Source: Vibrio pelagius (GTDB taxonomy: Bacteria > Pseudomonadota > Gammaproteobacteria > Enterobacterales > Vibrionaceae). From it: a DNA stretch of 64,000 bases. The notes under the pieces are model-generated. The model had not been told where the DNA came from. It made no database searches and worked only from the letters and a program-made list of their open reading frames with translations. The stretch lies in the NCBI RefSeq assembly GCF_024347575.1, contig NZ_AP025503.1, positions 1,178,001-1,242,000 of the forward strand, read 5' to 3'. Made by a program: the position numbers and the translations under genes. Shown here piece by piece: positions 1 through 10,736 of this stretch; position 1 is the first letter of the stretch, and each line of letters begins with the position of its first letter.

Positions 1-29
1 ACGTCATAGCTTACCCTACTATTTGTTAT

Positions 30-764
30 TTATTTTTCCGTTTGTACGTACTTTTTACTTACATCCACAAGGGCAATGTCTTTGATAAACTCACGCCCCA
101 GTAATACAGGGTGACTCATTTGCGAGCGATCCGCCAATGTAAATTGCGCTTTTTCATGGATTTTTCCAACTTTCACCCATAATTCGATCACAGCTCGACG
201 TTCTGTCTCGTCACTAGTCGATTGGCGAATCTTCACGTAGCGTACAACGGGGGCTTCAATCCACTTTTGGTCTTCTTCTGATTGTGACTTGTCAGCTAGA
301 TGAAACTTAACCCAATTGTTGCCGTTGCGTTCGAATTCTTTGATATCTACCGCATTCAATGACGATGTTGTCGCGCCTGTATCTACACGCGCATCAAACT
401 TTTGTTGGATTGACTCAATCGTGACCTTTTCAATGGCACCAAGAATGGTCGGCTGATCGTTTGAAACAACTGGGGCTTTAGTGGCAACCACTTCTTCCTC
501 TTCGATCTCTTCGATCTGTTGTTTTTCGAGAGTAGTAAGGTGGACTTCAACTTCATTGGATAAGGCGATGATTTCTTCTTCTAGACTTTCGATATAGTCA
601 CTTTGATTACTAAGTTGAAGTTCTAAGTTTTGAACTTTATTTGCGATGTTTGTTTCTGATTTTGCGATAGCATCCAGAGTTTCTTGATGATAAGCGGCAC
701 CGTTAGTGAGAGTACAGCCAGAGAGCAAACCAACCGCCAGAATAGGCGATAATCGCTTAAACAT
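30..764 (-). CDS. Retropepsin-like / 'ATP-dependent zinc protease' family lipoprotein
   Basis: Predicted 244-residue lipoprotein. The N-terminus is a short hydrophobic signal ending in a lipobox (LLSGC, Cys17). Residues about 30-90 are a heptad-rich, acidic coiled coil. Residues about 105-240 match the family often annotated as 'putative ATP-dependent zinc protease' (PF05618 type), with the aspartic-protease-like motif DTGATTSS at residue 128 and a late LLGREF segment typical of retropepsin folds. Family knowledge: these are periplasmic or lipid-anchored proteins with no firmly established substrate; the 'ATP-dependent' label is doubtful because no nucleotide-binding motif is visible. It lies downstream of cmoB on the same strand but is separated by a terminator, so it is probably its own unit. 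Confidence 0.85.
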   Translation of the reverse strand: MFKRLSPILAVGLLSGCTLTNGAAYHQETLDAIAKSETNIANKVQNLELQLSNQSDYIESLEEEIIALSNEVEVHLTTLEKQQIEEIEEEEVVATKAPVVSNDQPTILGAIEKVTIESIQQKFDARVDTGATTSSLNAVDIKEFERNGNNWVKFHLADKSQSEEDQKWIEAPVVRYVKIRQSTSDETERRAVIELWVKVGKIHEKAQFTLADRSQMSHPVLLGREFIKDIALVDVSKKYVQTEK

Positions 765-816
765 ATATAAACCTTTGAAATTAGAAAATAGTTCAGACTA
801 TTGAATAGTTTAGCCC

Positions 817-842
817 ACAAAAAAGGATGCGTGAAGCATCCT
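817..842 (-). terminator. Intrinsic terminator downstream of cmoB
   Basis: On the minus strand an 8-bp stem (GGATGC.../...GCATCC) is followed directly by a run of T. It sits between cmoB and the lipoprotein gene and would end the cmoA-cmoB transcript. Confidence 0.75.
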
Positions 843-1012
843 AATGTTAGCGTCCGGTCATATTGACAGGCTATGTTTGCATAGAGCCAATTATCATTCG
901 ACGAAATAGCTCATTCATTGAGCACTCTTCGGATTTTATCCAATTTCGAGCCTTCTTTCGTCAAATGCTTGTCAGCGTCTGATGTTTTTGAAAGATTAGA
1001 CCTTTTAGCCGT

Positions 1013-1984
1013 CTATGGCTTAGTTGCCACCAAAACTGCACGGCGTGGCGCTGGATGCCCTTCAACCGTTTTACTTGGGTCATTCGGGTCTAAGTAATCA
1101 GGCAGTGAGTTGTGTGTCATCCATTCGGTGGTGCGTTGTTCACCGACCGTCGTTACGTTTTCATCGACAATACGTACGTCTTTAAAGCCCACTTGTTCTA
1201 GCCAGCGCTTTAGAGCACGCGCCGAAGGGAAGAAATAGACATTGCGCATTTGTGCATAGCGGTCAACAGGCACAAGTACCGCGTTTTCATCGCCTTCGAT
1301 GACCAGAGTTTCTAGCACTAGCTCACCACCAGAAACCAACTGATCTTTAAGTTGGATTAGATGATCAAGTGGAGAGCGGCGGTGATATAAAACGCCCATG
1401 CTGAACACCGTATCGAACGCTTCCAGTTTTGGTAGCTGTTCAATGCCAAGTGGCAACAAGTGAGCACGCTGGTCGCCCCCCATTAGTTTGCGAATGGCTT
1501 CGAACTGAATTAGGAACAGGTGAGAAGGGTCGATACCAACAGTCAGTCGAGCACCTTCACCCAACATACGCCACATGTGGTAACCATTACCGCAACCCAC
1601 ATCAAGAACGCTGCGGTTTTTCAATGGTGTAATGTGTGGAAGAACACGATCCCATTTCCAGTCGCTGCGCCACTCTGTATCAATATGAATGCCGTGAACC
1701 GTGTACGGGCCTTTGCGCCATGGGTGGAACGTCTTAAGCAGGTTTTCTAACTTCTTCAATTCACCGTCATGAAAAGGGGTATCGTTAGTCAACGTTACTG
1801 AGTTCTTCAGATCAACTTGATCCGGAGCTCCTTGTGGGATCTTGTTTAAAGCGCGTAACCAGCGGTCGAAATCACCGTGCTCCGCGTTTTGCCAATCCGT
1901 TAACTGTTGAGGAAGAATATTCAGCCAAGGTTGCAGGCGCGTATCTTGAGCAATGAGTTGGTAAAAATTGGCAAAGTTAAACAT
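1013..1984 (-). CDS. cmoB: tRNA U34 carboxymethyltransferase CmoB
   Basis: 323 residues, the same length as E. coli CmoB. CmoB transfers the carboxymethyl group of carboxy-S-adenosylmethionine to 5-hydroxyuridine at tRNA position 34, forming cmo5U, which widens wobble decoding. The Rossmann methyltransferase core is visible: [16 protein letters not shown] around residue 125 and [16 protein letters not shown] around residue 190. The N-terminal region with WRKGP and [12 protein letters not shown] is characteristic of the family. It lies downstream of cmoA on the same strand, which makes the Cx-SAM substrate; the 236-bp gap between them holds repeat-like sequence instead of the usual tight junction. 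Confidence 0.97.
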   Translation of the reverse strand: MFNFANFYQLIAQDTRLQPWLNILPQQLTDWQNAEHGDFDRWLRALNKIPQGAPDQVDLKNSVTLTNDTPFHDGELKKLENLLKTFHPWRKGPYTVHGIHIDTEWRSDWKWDRVLPHITPLKNRSVLDVGCGNGYHMWRMLGEGARLTVGIDPSHLFLIQFEAIRKLMGGDQRAHLLPLGIEQLPKLEAFDTVFSMGVLYHRRSPLDHLIQLKDQLVSGGELVLETLVIEGDENAVLVPVDRYAQMRNVYFFPSARALKRWLEQVGFKDVRIVDENVTTVGEQRTTEWMTHNSLPDYLDPNDPSKTVEGHPAPRRAVLVATKP

Positions 1985-2020
1985 TAGAACAAGTTCCTAA
2001 ATTTTGTTTCCCGAGACTAT

Positions 2021-2196
2021 CGTCATCCTCGAGCGCGAGTCGACGAGTGCATCGGGGATCTATAAATAGATGCTAGAGTGCTTTGTTGAAAGCGCTTTCT
2101 GAGTCGCTCGACACTCATAAAAATTACTAGTGATTAAGGTAAAGCAAAAAAGAGATTCCCTATCACGTTCGTTCCTCACTGTAGGGAATGACGGGG
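2021..2196. repeat. Pair of inverted intergenic repeat-like elements
   Basis: Positions 2021-2062 (plus strand, starting CGTCATCC and ending GGGGATCT) and 2152-2194 (minus strand, starting GTCATTCCCTA and ending GGGAATCTC) are recognisably the same kind of sequence in opposite orientation, about 90 bp apart. The second copy also forms its own stem (GATTCCCTA / TAGGGAAT). Such GTCATTCC...GGGAATC elements are commonly dispersed in intergenic DNA; that this is one of them is inference. Confidence 0.5.
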
Positions 2197-2220
2197 ATTC
2201 TTCAGTATCAATTAGCTAGA

Positions 2221-2967
<747 letters not shown>

Positions 2968-3082
2968 TCAGCAAATTAGCGCACTTTCGCGTGCTAAATA
3001 AAAGGGGGCGTATTTTACGTAAAAAATGTCACTGTGTCACGAAAACTCAGGTTTCACTGCCAATGGCTTGGTTGTAGATGAG

Positions 3083-3967
3083 TTAGAACATGCTGATTTG
3101 CGTATCCCCCTTATTAGCCGGAAATTCGGAGAGTGGGGGCAGATTGATATTGTGATGCTGCTGACATTGCTCGATTAGCTGTTTGTATATCGTGGCTGCC
3201 AGTTCTGGAGCATGGTCATTATCTGGAGTGTGGATCATTAAATAAGGCTGTTTTCCTTCCGCTACCCACGTCGGAAGCTTGGATAACCAAGGTTTGAAAA
3301 ACTCAAGATTGGGCTTCTCGTCGTGCTGACCAATAAAACGAATCATCGGGTTGTTCGATGTCGCGATTGCATGCACGGGTACGCGTGGTTTTTTCTTGTG
3401 TGCATCAATAATGGCTTCTGTTGTTGGCGCTGCGGCAAACACAGGGCGACTATCCATAATGATGCGGTTGATGTTCTCTTCAACTAACCAATGATTAAAG
3501 CGCTTTTCGTCGTCGCCTTTATTAAAAAATCCAAGGTGGCGCACTTCGACACCGAGTGTCATCTCTTTTGGGAAGAGTTTACAAAACTGTTGAAGCGCAG
3601 GTAGCGATTCTGGCTCGAACTGGTGAGGTAGCTGAATCGTCCATTGACCAATACGTTCATGTAAGGGCGACATGATTTGTAGGAACTCTTTTAATTCTGC
3701 TTGGCAGTGTCTGAGTTGCTGCTGGTGGGTGATGAATTTAGGCAATTTAAATGTAAACCGAAAGTCATCATGGCTCGCGCTACGCCAATTGTTTACCGTA
3801 GTGATAGAAGGAGTTGCGTAGAAGGTGGTATTACCTTCAACAGTATGAAAAACATGACAATATTTCTCTAGTCTTTCTGCTGGTTTGGTGCCTTTTCCAT
3901 AGAATTGGCTCTGCCACTCTGAGTGTGACCACATGGTCAGTCCGAGTCTTAAAGGTAATCTTGTCAT
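3083..3967 (-). CDS. DUF72 (YecE-like) protein
   Basis: DUF72 family protein, TIM-barrel-like, without a well-established biochemical activity. Visible hallmarks are LGLTMWSHSEWQSQFY near the start, HTVEGNTTFYATPS, FTFKLPKFITH, and GVEVRHLGFF. The ATG at 3965-3967 gives 294 residues and starts close to the first conserved block; a GTG at 4004-4006 would add 13 residues, and neither has a convincing Shine-Dalgarno sequence, so the start is open. Family members are often located near cmoA or aspS in gammaproteobacteria, as here. It is divergent from aspS. Confidence 0.85.
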   Translation of the reverse strand: MTRLPLRLGLTMWSHSEWQSQFYGKGTKPAERLEKYCHVFHTVEGNTTFYATPSITTVNNWRSASHDDFRFTFKLPKFITHQQQLRHCQAELKEFLQIMSPLHERIGQWTIQLPHQFEPESLPALQQFCKLFPKEMTLGVEVRHLGFFNKGDDEKRFNHWLVEENINRIIMDSRPVFAAAPTTEAIIDAHKKKPRVPVHAIATSNNPMIRFIGQHDEKPNLEFFKPWLSKLPTWVAEGKQPYLMIHTPDNDHAPELAATIYKQLIEQCQQHHNINLPPLSEFPANKGDTQISMF

Positions 3968-4273
3968 GGTATCTAAAAGTGCTTTGGTTGTGTCAGTCAA
4001 AAACACTCTACGAGACTTTTGCTGACTTGGGTACTTTCAATATATAATTAGCGCAATTTTTTCAATGTTGACGAATATTTGTTCGAGATTTGTACCGCTT
4101 TGGCTGTTTCGTGAGCTATAACGCGTCAACGTCGAATAAAACACAACAAATAGGCGTGGGAAAGGTCGATTTTAGATAAGTTTCCGCGTATAAATGGATC
4201 TTTGAATTGTAATTAGATTCGGTCTAGTTACAGCATAGAAATTAGTAATTATTAAGAGATTGGGAAATTCATT

Positions 4274-6058
4274 ATGCGTACCCATTACTGTGGTAACCTG
4301 AACAAGTCCCTGGCGGGACAAACTGTAGAACTTTGCGGCTGGGTAAACCGTCGTCGTGATTTGGGCGGTCTTATTTTCATCGATATGCGAGATCGTGAAG
4401 GTATCGTTCAGGTAGTTGTAGACCCAGATATGGCAGATGCGTACGAAGTAGCTAACCAACTTCGTAATGAATTCTGTATCAAACTAACGGGTGAAGTACG
4501 CGTTCGTCCAGACAGCCAAGTAAATAAAGACATGGCAACGGGTGAAGTTGAGATCATCGCTAAAGGTCTTGAAATCATCAACCGCGCTGACGTTCTGCCG
4601 TTAGACTTCAACCAGAAGAACTCAGAAGAGCAGCGTCTAAAGTACCGTTACCTAGACCTACGTCGCCCAGAGATGAGCGACCGCATCAAACTACGTGCTA
4701 AAGCGTCTAGCTTTGTTCGCCGTTTCCTAGATGACAATGGCTTCCTAGACATCGAAACTCCTGTACTAACGAAAGCGACACCAGAAGGTGCACGTGACTA
4801 CCTAGTACCTAGCCGTGTTCATAAAGGCTCTTTCTACGCGCTTCCTCAGTCTCCACAGCTATTCAAACAGCTGCTAATGATGTCTGGTTTTGACCGTTAC
4901 TACCAAATCGTTAAGTGTTTCCGTGATGAAGACTTACGTGCGGACCGTCAACCAGAATTCACTCAAATCGATATCGAAACATCTTTCATGAGCGCGGAAG
5001 AAGTCCGTGCAACAACTGAGAAGATGGTTCGTAACATGTGGCAAGAGCTTCTAGACGTTGATCTAGGTGAGTTCCCAATCATGCCATTCTCTGAAGCGAT
5101 GCGTCGTTTCGGTTCTGACAAGCCAGACCTACGTAACCCACTAGAGCTAGTAGACGTTGCTGACCTAGTGAAAGATGTTGAGTTCAAAGTATTCTCTGGC
5201 CCAGCAAACGACGAAAAAGGTCGCGTTGCAGTAATCCGTGTACCAGGTGGCGCTAAGCTAACTCGTAAGCAGATCGACGGTTACGGTGAGTTCGTTGGTA
5301 TCTACGGTGCGAAAGGTCTAGCATGGATGAAGGTTAACGACCGTGCTGCTGGCATGGAAGGTATCCAATCTCCAGTGGCTAAGTTCCTAAACGAAGAAGT
5401 GATCAACGGTATTCTTGAGCGCACAGGCGCAGAGACTGGCGATATCATCCTATTCGGCGCAGACAAAGCAAACACTGTATCTGAAGCAATGGGCGCACTA
5501 CGTCTGAAACTGGGTACAGACCTAGAGCTGACAGACGAGTCTGCATGGGCTCCGCTATGGGTTGTTGACTTCCCAATGTTCGAAGAAGACGACGAAGGCA
5601 ATCTACACGCGATGCACCACCCATTCACATCGCCTCTAGGTGTGACTGCGGAAGAGCTAAAAGCGAACCCAGCGGCTGCTAACTCAAACGCGTACGATAT
5701 GGTTCTTAACGGCTACGAAGTTGGCGGTGGTTCTGTACGTATCCACAACGCTGAAATGCAATCTGCAGTATTCGACATCCTAGGTATCGAAGCTGATGAG
5801 CAGCAAGCTAAGTTTGGCTTCCTACTAGACGCCCTTAAGTTCGGTACACCACCGCACGCAGGTCTAGCATTCGGTCTTGACCGCCTAGTAATGCTACTTT
5901 GTGGTACAGAGAACATTCGTGACGTTATCGCGTTCCCGAAAACAACCAATGCTTCTTGTCTACTAACAGACGCACCAAGCCTAGCAAATCCAGCTGCACT
6001 TGAAGAGCTAGCAATCGCGGTTAAAGCTGCTGAAAAGAAAGAAGAGTCAGCTGAATAA
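4274..6058 (+). CDS. aspS: Aspartyl-tRNA synthetase
   Basis: 594 residues (E. coli 590). Class II aminoacyl-tRNA synthetase that charges tRNA-Asp. The N-terminal OB-fold anticodon-binding domain covers about residues 1-105 ([21 protein letters not shown]). Class II motif 2 is [18 protein letters not shown] near residue 217, and motif 3 is [13 protein letters not shown] near residue 530. The GAD insertion domain typical of bacterial AspRS lies between about 290 and 420. The gene shows strong codon bias (for example many CTA and CGT codons), as expected of a highly expressed gene. A terminator follows at 6121. Confidence 0.99.
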   Translation: MRTHYCGNLNKSLAGQTVELCGWVNRRRDLGGLIFIDMRDREGIVQVVVDPDMADAYEVANQLRNEFCIKLTGEVRVRPDSQVNKDMATGEVEIIAKGLEIINRADVLPLDFNQKNSEEQRLKYRYLDLRRPEMSDRIKLRAKASSFVRRFLDDNGFLDIETPVLTKATPEGARDYLVPSRVHKGSFYALPQSPQLFKQLLMMSGFDRYYQIVKCFRDEDLRADRQPEFTQIDIETSFMSAEEVRATTEKMVRNMWQELLDVDLGEFPIMPFSEAMRRFGSDKPDLRNPLELVDVADLVKDVEFKVFSGPANDEKGRVAVIRVPGGAKLTRKQIDGYGEFVGIYGAKGLAWMKVNDRAAGMEGIQSPVAKFLNEEVINGILERTGAETGDIILFGADKANTVSEAMGALRLKLGTDLELTDESAWAPLWVVDFPMFEEDDEGNLHAMHHPFTSPLGVTAEELKANPAAANSNAYDMVLNGYEVGGGSVRIHNAEMQSAVFDILGIEADEQQAKFGFLLDALKFGTPPHAGLAFGLDRLVMLLCGTENIRDVIAFPKTTNASCLLTDAPSLANPAALEELAIAVKAAEKKEESAE

Positions 6059-6120
6059 GCACACTACTTTCTTTAAATGACACTTTTTTTGGTGTGATTT
6101 TTGTTTATGTAAATTGAAAT

Positions 6121-6148
6121 GCCCGTTAATTTAACGGGCATTTTTTTT
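6121..6148 (+). terminator. aspS terminator
   Basis: Stem GCCCGTTA / TAACGGGC with a very short loop followed by eight T residues. Confidence 0.9.
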
Positions 6149-6208
6149 ATGCTTCTATATACTAAGCTCATAAATAAAAGTATGTATAAATAATCAGTAT
6201 TTTAAGTT

Positions 6209-6730
6209 ATGTCTATTATCCTTGGGATTGATCCCGGCTCTCGTATCACTGGTTATGGTGTTATTCGTCAAAATGGTCGCCATCTACAATATTTGGGTAG
6301 TGGCTGTATTCGTATGTCGGAGAAAGAACTTCCTGGTCGTCTGAAGCAGATCTATGCCGGTGTAAGTGAGATCATCACTCAGTTCCAGCCTGATGTATTC
6401 GCCATTGAGCAGGTGTTTATGGCAAAGAATGCTGACTCGGCGCTTAAGCTCGGGCAGGCTCGTGGTAGTGCGATTGTTGCTGCGGTAAACGCGGATCTTC
6501 CAGTACATGAGTACGCTGCACGTCTTATCAAGCAAGCGGTAACTGGCAATGGTGGTGCAGACAAATCACTGGTGCAAAACATGGTGATGAGCATGCTTAA
6601 ACTCCCAGCAAAACCGCAAGCCGACGCTGCCGATGCATTGGGCGTCGCAATTTGTCATGCCAATACCAACAAAACACTGATCGCACTAGCAGGTAAAGCA
6701 ACCACAGCAAGACGTGGTCGTTATCGTTAA
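6209..6730 (+). CDS. ruvC: Holliday junction resolvase RuvC
   Basis: 173 residues, identical in length to E. coli RuvC. Endonuclease that cuts Holliday junctions after RuvAB branch migration. The RNase H-like active site is visible: [14 protein letters not shown] (first Asp at residue 8), [11 protein letters not shown] (catalytic Glu near residue 69), and the C-terminal [15 protein letters not shown] acidic pair. The gene is separated from ruvAB by a chemoreceptor gene on the same strand. Confidence 0.98.
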   Translation: MSIILGIDPGSRITGYGVIRQNGRHLQYLGSGCIRMSEKELPGRLKQIYAGVSEIITQFQPDVFAIEQVFMAKNADSALKLGQARGSAIVAAVNADLPVHEYAARLIKQAVTGNGGADKSLVQNMVMSMLKLPAKPQADAADALGVAICHANTNKTLIALAGKATTARRGRYR

Positions 6731-6883
6731 TCTCTCCAACTGATATTCCAACCGCCATCAATTACTTATCTTTGATATGAAATGAGACTTCAAAAACAGT
6801 TTTTGTTAAATAGGTTCGCATTCTATTTAACAATTAACTAACATTGGTCGGAGGTCTTACAAGTCAATCAAGGATGATTATCG

Positions 6884-8344
6884 ATGAACCCAATTACATG
6901 GTGGCGATCGCTCTTTCTACCCAAAACTCATCAATGGGGCAGCAATGAGTCGCGACAGGCGGACATTTTACTACTGTTTACTTTCATTGCTTTTATCGTT
7001 GGACTTTACAGTCTGATTAAATGGAGCAAACACGGTGAGCAACTGCTGATTGCAACCTCTATCTTCCTCATTGTCCTTGAGCTGGTTTCGGCCATCGTTT
7101 TGAAGCTATCGAAAAACCCAATCTTGGCCCTTAATTTTGGTTTTGTCGGTATGGCTGTTCATGCACTGAATATCATCTATCAAAGCGGCGGGGTCGTCGA
7201 TTCTACTCAGGCTTACTGGGTGCCTTTGCTGGTGGTCGCTTTCTTTTTATCTGGAACTAGAATTATCGCCCTTACATGGAGTGCCTTAGTGATAGGCGTG
7301 GCGGTAGTGATGACTTCTATGCACCTGAATGGCGCTGTATTCCCCAATATCGCGTTGGATGAGCAAGCAATGGTGGTCGAGACCTGGTCTGGAGTAGTGA
7401 TGCCTCTAGTGGTGATATGCATTGCACAAGCGTTTACCGCGAAGCAGAAAGAGGTTGCGATTGAGCAAGCAGAGACTGCGAAAACACAAAGCCAAAGCGT
7501 TGCAGCTCAAGCTACTCAAAGTGAAGCTCAACTCTCTGTTGTTCTAGACCAAGCCAACAATAATTCACAGAGCTTGCAAGGCGTCTCGGTACAGCTTGAT
7601 CAGCAATCAAAAGATCTTCACGCTCAAGTTGAAGTTCTAAACATGAACTGTGAGTCTCAAGCGAGTGCTGCTGAACAAATGAGCCAACAGCTTCACCAGA
7701 TGACAGAAGGGCTTGAAGAGTCCAACTCTTTCGTCAATGAACTGAAAGAGCGCAGTGAAGCAGTTGGAGTGAAAGCGCAGAAAAGTTCAGAATCTTTAGA
7801 AGCGTCGACCAATGCCATTAGTAAAATTATCCAAAGTAACCAAGAGATCATGAAAGTGGCAGACTTGATTACGTCGGTGGCAGAACAGACTAACTTACTG
7901 GCACTCAACGCAGCAATAGAAGCGGCGAGAGCAGGGGAGCAGGGTCGAGGCTTTGCAGTGGTGGCGGATCAAGTCCGTGAACTATCTGCGAAAAGTAGCC
8001 ATTCTGCGATAGAGATCAGAACATTGCTTGACCGAAGTAAAGAAGAGGTGGAACACGGGCGCACTATTATCGAAACCACGGAAGCTGAAATGAGTGGCAT
8101 TATTTCCGAGGTTCAGACCATATCTTCAGATGTTAATCAGCTAACCAATATCATGGCTATGCAGATGGGATCTTTGCATGAGCTCGATCAGGCTAGCACT
8201 GAAGTTGCAAAGAGTGTTGCAGAGACCAAAACCGTATCAGGGCAAGTTGCATCAAATGGTATTCAATTGAATCAACAAGTCGATCTCGTTAAGCAATTAG
8301 TCGCAAGCCTGAATAGCGCGGTGTCAAACGCCAAACACGCCTAA
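6884..8344 (+). CDS. Methyl-accepting chemotaxis protein (membrane-bound sensor)
   Basis: 486 residues. The N-terminal 25-190 region holds about six hydrophobic segments with no large periplasmic domain, so the sensor is embedded in the membrane or reads it. Residues about 200-486 form the long cytoplasmic coiled coil; the kinase-contact hairpin tip is clear near residue 334 ([19 protein letters not shown] followed by [13 protein letters not shown]). No HAMP domain is obvious between the last membrane helix and the coiled coil. A signalling role through CheW/CheA is known for the family; the ligand is unknown. It lies between ruvC and ruvA with its own terminator. Confidence 0.93.
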   Translation: MNPITWWRSLFLPKTHQWGSNESRQADILLLFTFIAFIVGLYSLIKWSKHGEQLLIATSIFLIVLELVSAIVLKLSKNPILALNFGFVGMAVHALNIIYQSGGVVDSTQAYWVPLLVVAFFLSGTRIIALTWSALVIGVAVVMTSMHLNGAVFPNIALDEQAMVVETWSGVVMPLVVICIAQAFTAKQKEVAIEQAETAKTQSQSVAAQATQSEAQLSVVLDQANNNSQSLQGVSVQLDQQSKDLHAQVEVLNMNCESQASAAEQMSQQLHQMTEGLEESNSFVNELKERSEAVGVKAQKSSESLEASTNAISKIIQSNQEIMKVADLITSVAEQTNLLALNAAIEAARAGEQGRGFAVVADQVRELSAKSSHSAIEIRTLLDRSKEEVEHGRTIIETTEAEMSGIISEVQTISSDVNQLTNIMAMQMGSLHELDQASTEVAKSVAETKTVSGQVASNGIQLNQQVDLVKQLVASLNSAVSNAKHA

Positions 8345-8366
8345 TTAATTCCCCAATCAAATAGAA

Positions 8367-8394
8367 AGAACTGGATAAGCATCCAGTTCTTTTA
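8367..8394 (+). terminator. Terminator after the chemoreceptor gene
   Basis: Ten-base-pair stem AGAACTGGAT / ATCCAGTTCT with AAGC loop, followed by TTTTAT; it separates the chemoreceptor transcript from ruvA. Confidence 0.85.
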
Positions 8395-8435
8395 TATTCT
8401 GTCCATCAAATCATTTTCCATCAAGAGAGTAAGTT

Positions 8436-9047
8436 GTGATCGGACGTCTTCGCGGTATTTTAATTGAAAAACAGCCACCAGAATTGTTAATTGAAGTGAG
8501 TGGCGTTGGCTATGAAGTACAAATGCCAATGAGCTGTTTCTATGAACTACCTGCTGTGGGCGAAGAAGCGATTATTTATACGCATTTTGTTGTGCGTGAA
8601 GATGCCCAACTGCTTTATGGATTTAATACTGTTAAAGAGCGAGCTCTGTTTCGAGAAGTGATCAAGGCCAATGGCGTTGGTCCTAAGCTTGGTCTTGGTA
8701 TCCTTTCGGGAATGACGGCAAGTCAGTTTGTTCAGAGTGTTGAGCGTGAAGATATCTCAACGTTGGTTAAGCTGCCGGGTGTTGGTAAGAAAACCGCTGA
8801 ACGTTTGGTTGTGGAAATGAAAGATCGACTCAAAGGTTGGGGCGCGGGTGATCTGTTTACACCAGCTACAGATGCAGTTCCAATTGATTCAACACCGAAT
8901 GCACAAGATGCTGAAGAAGAAGCGGTAAGTGCACTTCTTGCTCTCGGTTATAAACCGACACAAGCTTCAAAAGTGGTGTCGCAGATTGCCCAAGATGGCA
9001 TGACAAGCGAGCAACTGATTCGTGAAGCACTAAAATCGATGGTATAA
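8436..9047 (+). CDS. ruvA: Holliday junction DNA helicase subunit RuvA
   Basis: 203 residues (E. coli 203). RuvA binds the four-way junction as a tetramer and recruits RuvB. Visible are the N-terminal OB-fold ([20 protein letters not shown]), the two helix-hairpin-helix motifs ([16 protein letters not shown] near 79 and [16 protein letters not shown] near 110), and the C-terminal RuvB-binding helices ([17 protein letters not shown]). It begins with GTG at 8436 with an AGAGAG ribosome-binding region. Confidence 0.98.
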   Translation: MIGRLRGILIEKQPPELLIEVSGVGYEVQMPMSCFYELPAVGEEAIIYTHFVVREDAQLLYGFNTVKERALFREVIKANGVGPKLGLGILSGMTASQFVQSVEREDISTLVKLPGVGKKTAERLVVEMKDRLKGWGAGDLFTPATDAVPIDSTPNAQDAEEEAVSALLALGYKPTQASKVVSQIAQDGMTSEQLIREALKSMV

Positions 9048-9170
9048 ACTCGGTTTACCTAGATACATGAAATGCACTCCGTAACACTGAGCTTTCAAGC
9101 TAGTGTCGTGAGAGTGCAGTAAAGAACTCAAATAGAATAAGAGCTTGTCACTCTTAAGTTGGAATAACCT

Positions 9171-10181
9171 ATGATTGAAGCGGATCGCCTAATAGCGCCG
9201 GACAACCCAGTATTTAAAGACGAAGACGTCATCGATCGCGCGATAAGACCAAAAGCGTTAGCAGATTACCAAGGCCAAGATCACGTGCGTGATCAGATGG
9301 AAATCTTCATCAAAGCGGCACAACTTCGTAGTGAGGCGCTTGACCATCTCTTGATTTTTGGTCCTCCGGGTTTGGGTAAAACCACACTTGCGAACATCGT
9401 CGCGAACGAAATGGATGTGAATATCCGTACGACTTCTGGGCCTGTATTGGAAAAAGCGGGTGACTTAGCGGCGCTGTTAACGAACCTAGAAGAGAACGAT
9501 GTGCTGTTCATCGATGAGATACATCGATTGAGCCCAATGGTTGAAGAGGTACTCTATCCGGCGATGGAAGACTACCAATTGGATATCATGATTGGTGAAG
9601 GCCCTGCGGCACGTTCTATCAAAATCGATTTGCCACCTTTCACCCTAATCGGTGCAACAACGCGAGCAGGCTCTTTGACATCGCCACTGCGTGACCGTTT
9701 TGGCATTACGCAGCGCCTTGAATACTACAAGGTCGATGATCTACAAAACATTGTACAGCGCAGTGCAGACTGTTTGGGGCTCTCTATGGACCCTGAAGGC
9801 GCTCTTGAAGTGGCGCGTCGAGCTCGTGGCACGCCTCGTATTGCTAACCGTCTGCTGCGTCGTGTGCGTGACTTTGCAGAAGTGAAGGGCAATGGTCATA
9901 TTTGTGCAGATGTGGCTGACAAGGCGTTGAACATGCTTGACGTTGACGCCAAGGGTTTTGACTATATGGATAGAAAGCTTCTACTGGCGATCATGGAGAA
10001 GTTTGGTGGTGGCCCGGTTGGTATCGACAACATGGCTGCAGCGATTGGTGAAGAGCGTGACACCATAGAAGATGTGTTAGAGCCGTATCTGATTCAGCAG
10101 GGGTATCTACAGCGAACCCCTAGGGGCCGAATCGCCACTGATCGAGCATATCTTCATTTTGGAATAGATAGACCAAGTTAA
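9171..10181 (+). CDS. ruvB: Holliday junction DNA helicase subunit RuvB
   Basis: 336 residues, same as E. coli. AAA+ motor that drives branch migration with RuvA. Walker A is [17 protein letters not shown] near residue 63, Walker B is [16 protein letters not shown] near residue 110, sensor 1 lies in [20 protein letters not shown], and the C-terminal winged helix ends with [14 protein letters not shown]. It is 123 bp downstream of ruvA and is followed by a terminator. Confidence 0.99.
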   Translation: MIEADRLIAPDNPVFKDEDVIDRAIRPKALADYQGQDHVRDQMEIFIKAAQLRSEALDHLLIFGPPGLGKTTLANIVANEMDVNIRTTSGPVLEKAGDLAALLTNLEENDVLFIDEIHRLSPMVEEVLYPAMEDYQLDIMIGEGPAARSIKIDLPPFTLIGATTRAGSLTSPLRDRFGITQRLEYYKVDDLQNIVQRSADCLGLSMDPEGALEVARRARGTPRIANRLLRRVRDFAEVKGNGHICADVADKALNMLDVDAKGFDYMDRKLLLAIMEKFGGGPVGIDNMAAAIGEERDTIEDVLEPYLIQQGYLQRTPRGRIATDRAYLHFGIDRPS

Positions 10182-10200
10182 TTGGTTGTTGTGTTTTATA

Positions 10201-10231
10201 AACCCTGGTTGCATAAGCGCCAGGGTTTTTA
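10201..10231 (+). terminator. ruvB terminator
   Basis: Stem AACCCTGG / CCAGGGTT with an 11-nt loop and a following T run. Confidence 0.85.
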
Positions 10232-10507
10232 GTTATTTATAGAATAACAACTCTTTGCGCGAGTCGATATTAGTCTCCGATATGCCATTCCAAAACTGAA
10301 AACATTGATTTCAAATTTGACGCCGCTAACAAAAAATGAAATAAATTGTCACAATCCTTGTTAATACTTTATGGGTAGTTGTAATTCAAATGTTGAGTGA
10401 GTGATAGCGGCATGTCACAGATATCATGCATCGTTATTACCAACCCAATAATTGGTGTGATTTTAATCATGTTTGGTTGAAAATAACTCTAAATTGCTCG
10501 TAGAAAT

Positions 10508-10521
10508 TTGATACAAATCAA
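10508..10521 (+). promoter_or_regulatory. FNR-type binding site upstream of cydA
   Basis: TTGATACAAATCAA is an exact match to the FNR/CRP-family consensus TTGAT-N4-ATCAA. Its centre lies about 65 bp upstream of the expected start of the promoter at 10545-10573, a position suited to class I activation. Oxygen-responsive control of cydAB by FNR and ArcA is established in enteric bacteria; here only the site is seen. Confidence 0.8.
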
Positions 10522-10544
10522 CGCAGGCTTCTCCTATAAACCTT

Positions 10545-10573
10545 TTGAAACATACTGATTTTACCAGTAATAT
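10545..10573 (+). promoter_or_regulatory. Predicted sigma-70 promoter of cydA
   Basis: TTGAAA (10545-10550), a 17-bp spacer, and TAATAT (10568-10573). Four to five of six consensus bases match in each hexamer and the spacing is optimal. Confidence 0.6.
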
Positions 10574-10736
10574 TAGCTCCAGCTATATTAGCTCATGCTT
10601 AACAATAATCTAACTATAACGGTACGTTTTTGCTACAAATTTCAACTTGTAATAACAATCACGCTAATTGTTTTAACATGGATTTTTGCGGTGAATAATC
10701 ACACAAGTGTCATTCAGCCGACACAAAGGAGTTACC

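Larger units (their letters stand above)
10232..10736. other. Long untranslated/regulatory region upstream of cydA
   Basis: About 500 bp without a credible gene. It is AT-rich and contains an FNR-type box (10508-10521) and a well-spaced sigma-70 promoter (10545-10573), followed by a long leader of about 155 nt before cydA. Several GTTAAT-like words that could serve ArcA are present but cannot be assigned by eye. Confidence 0.6.
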
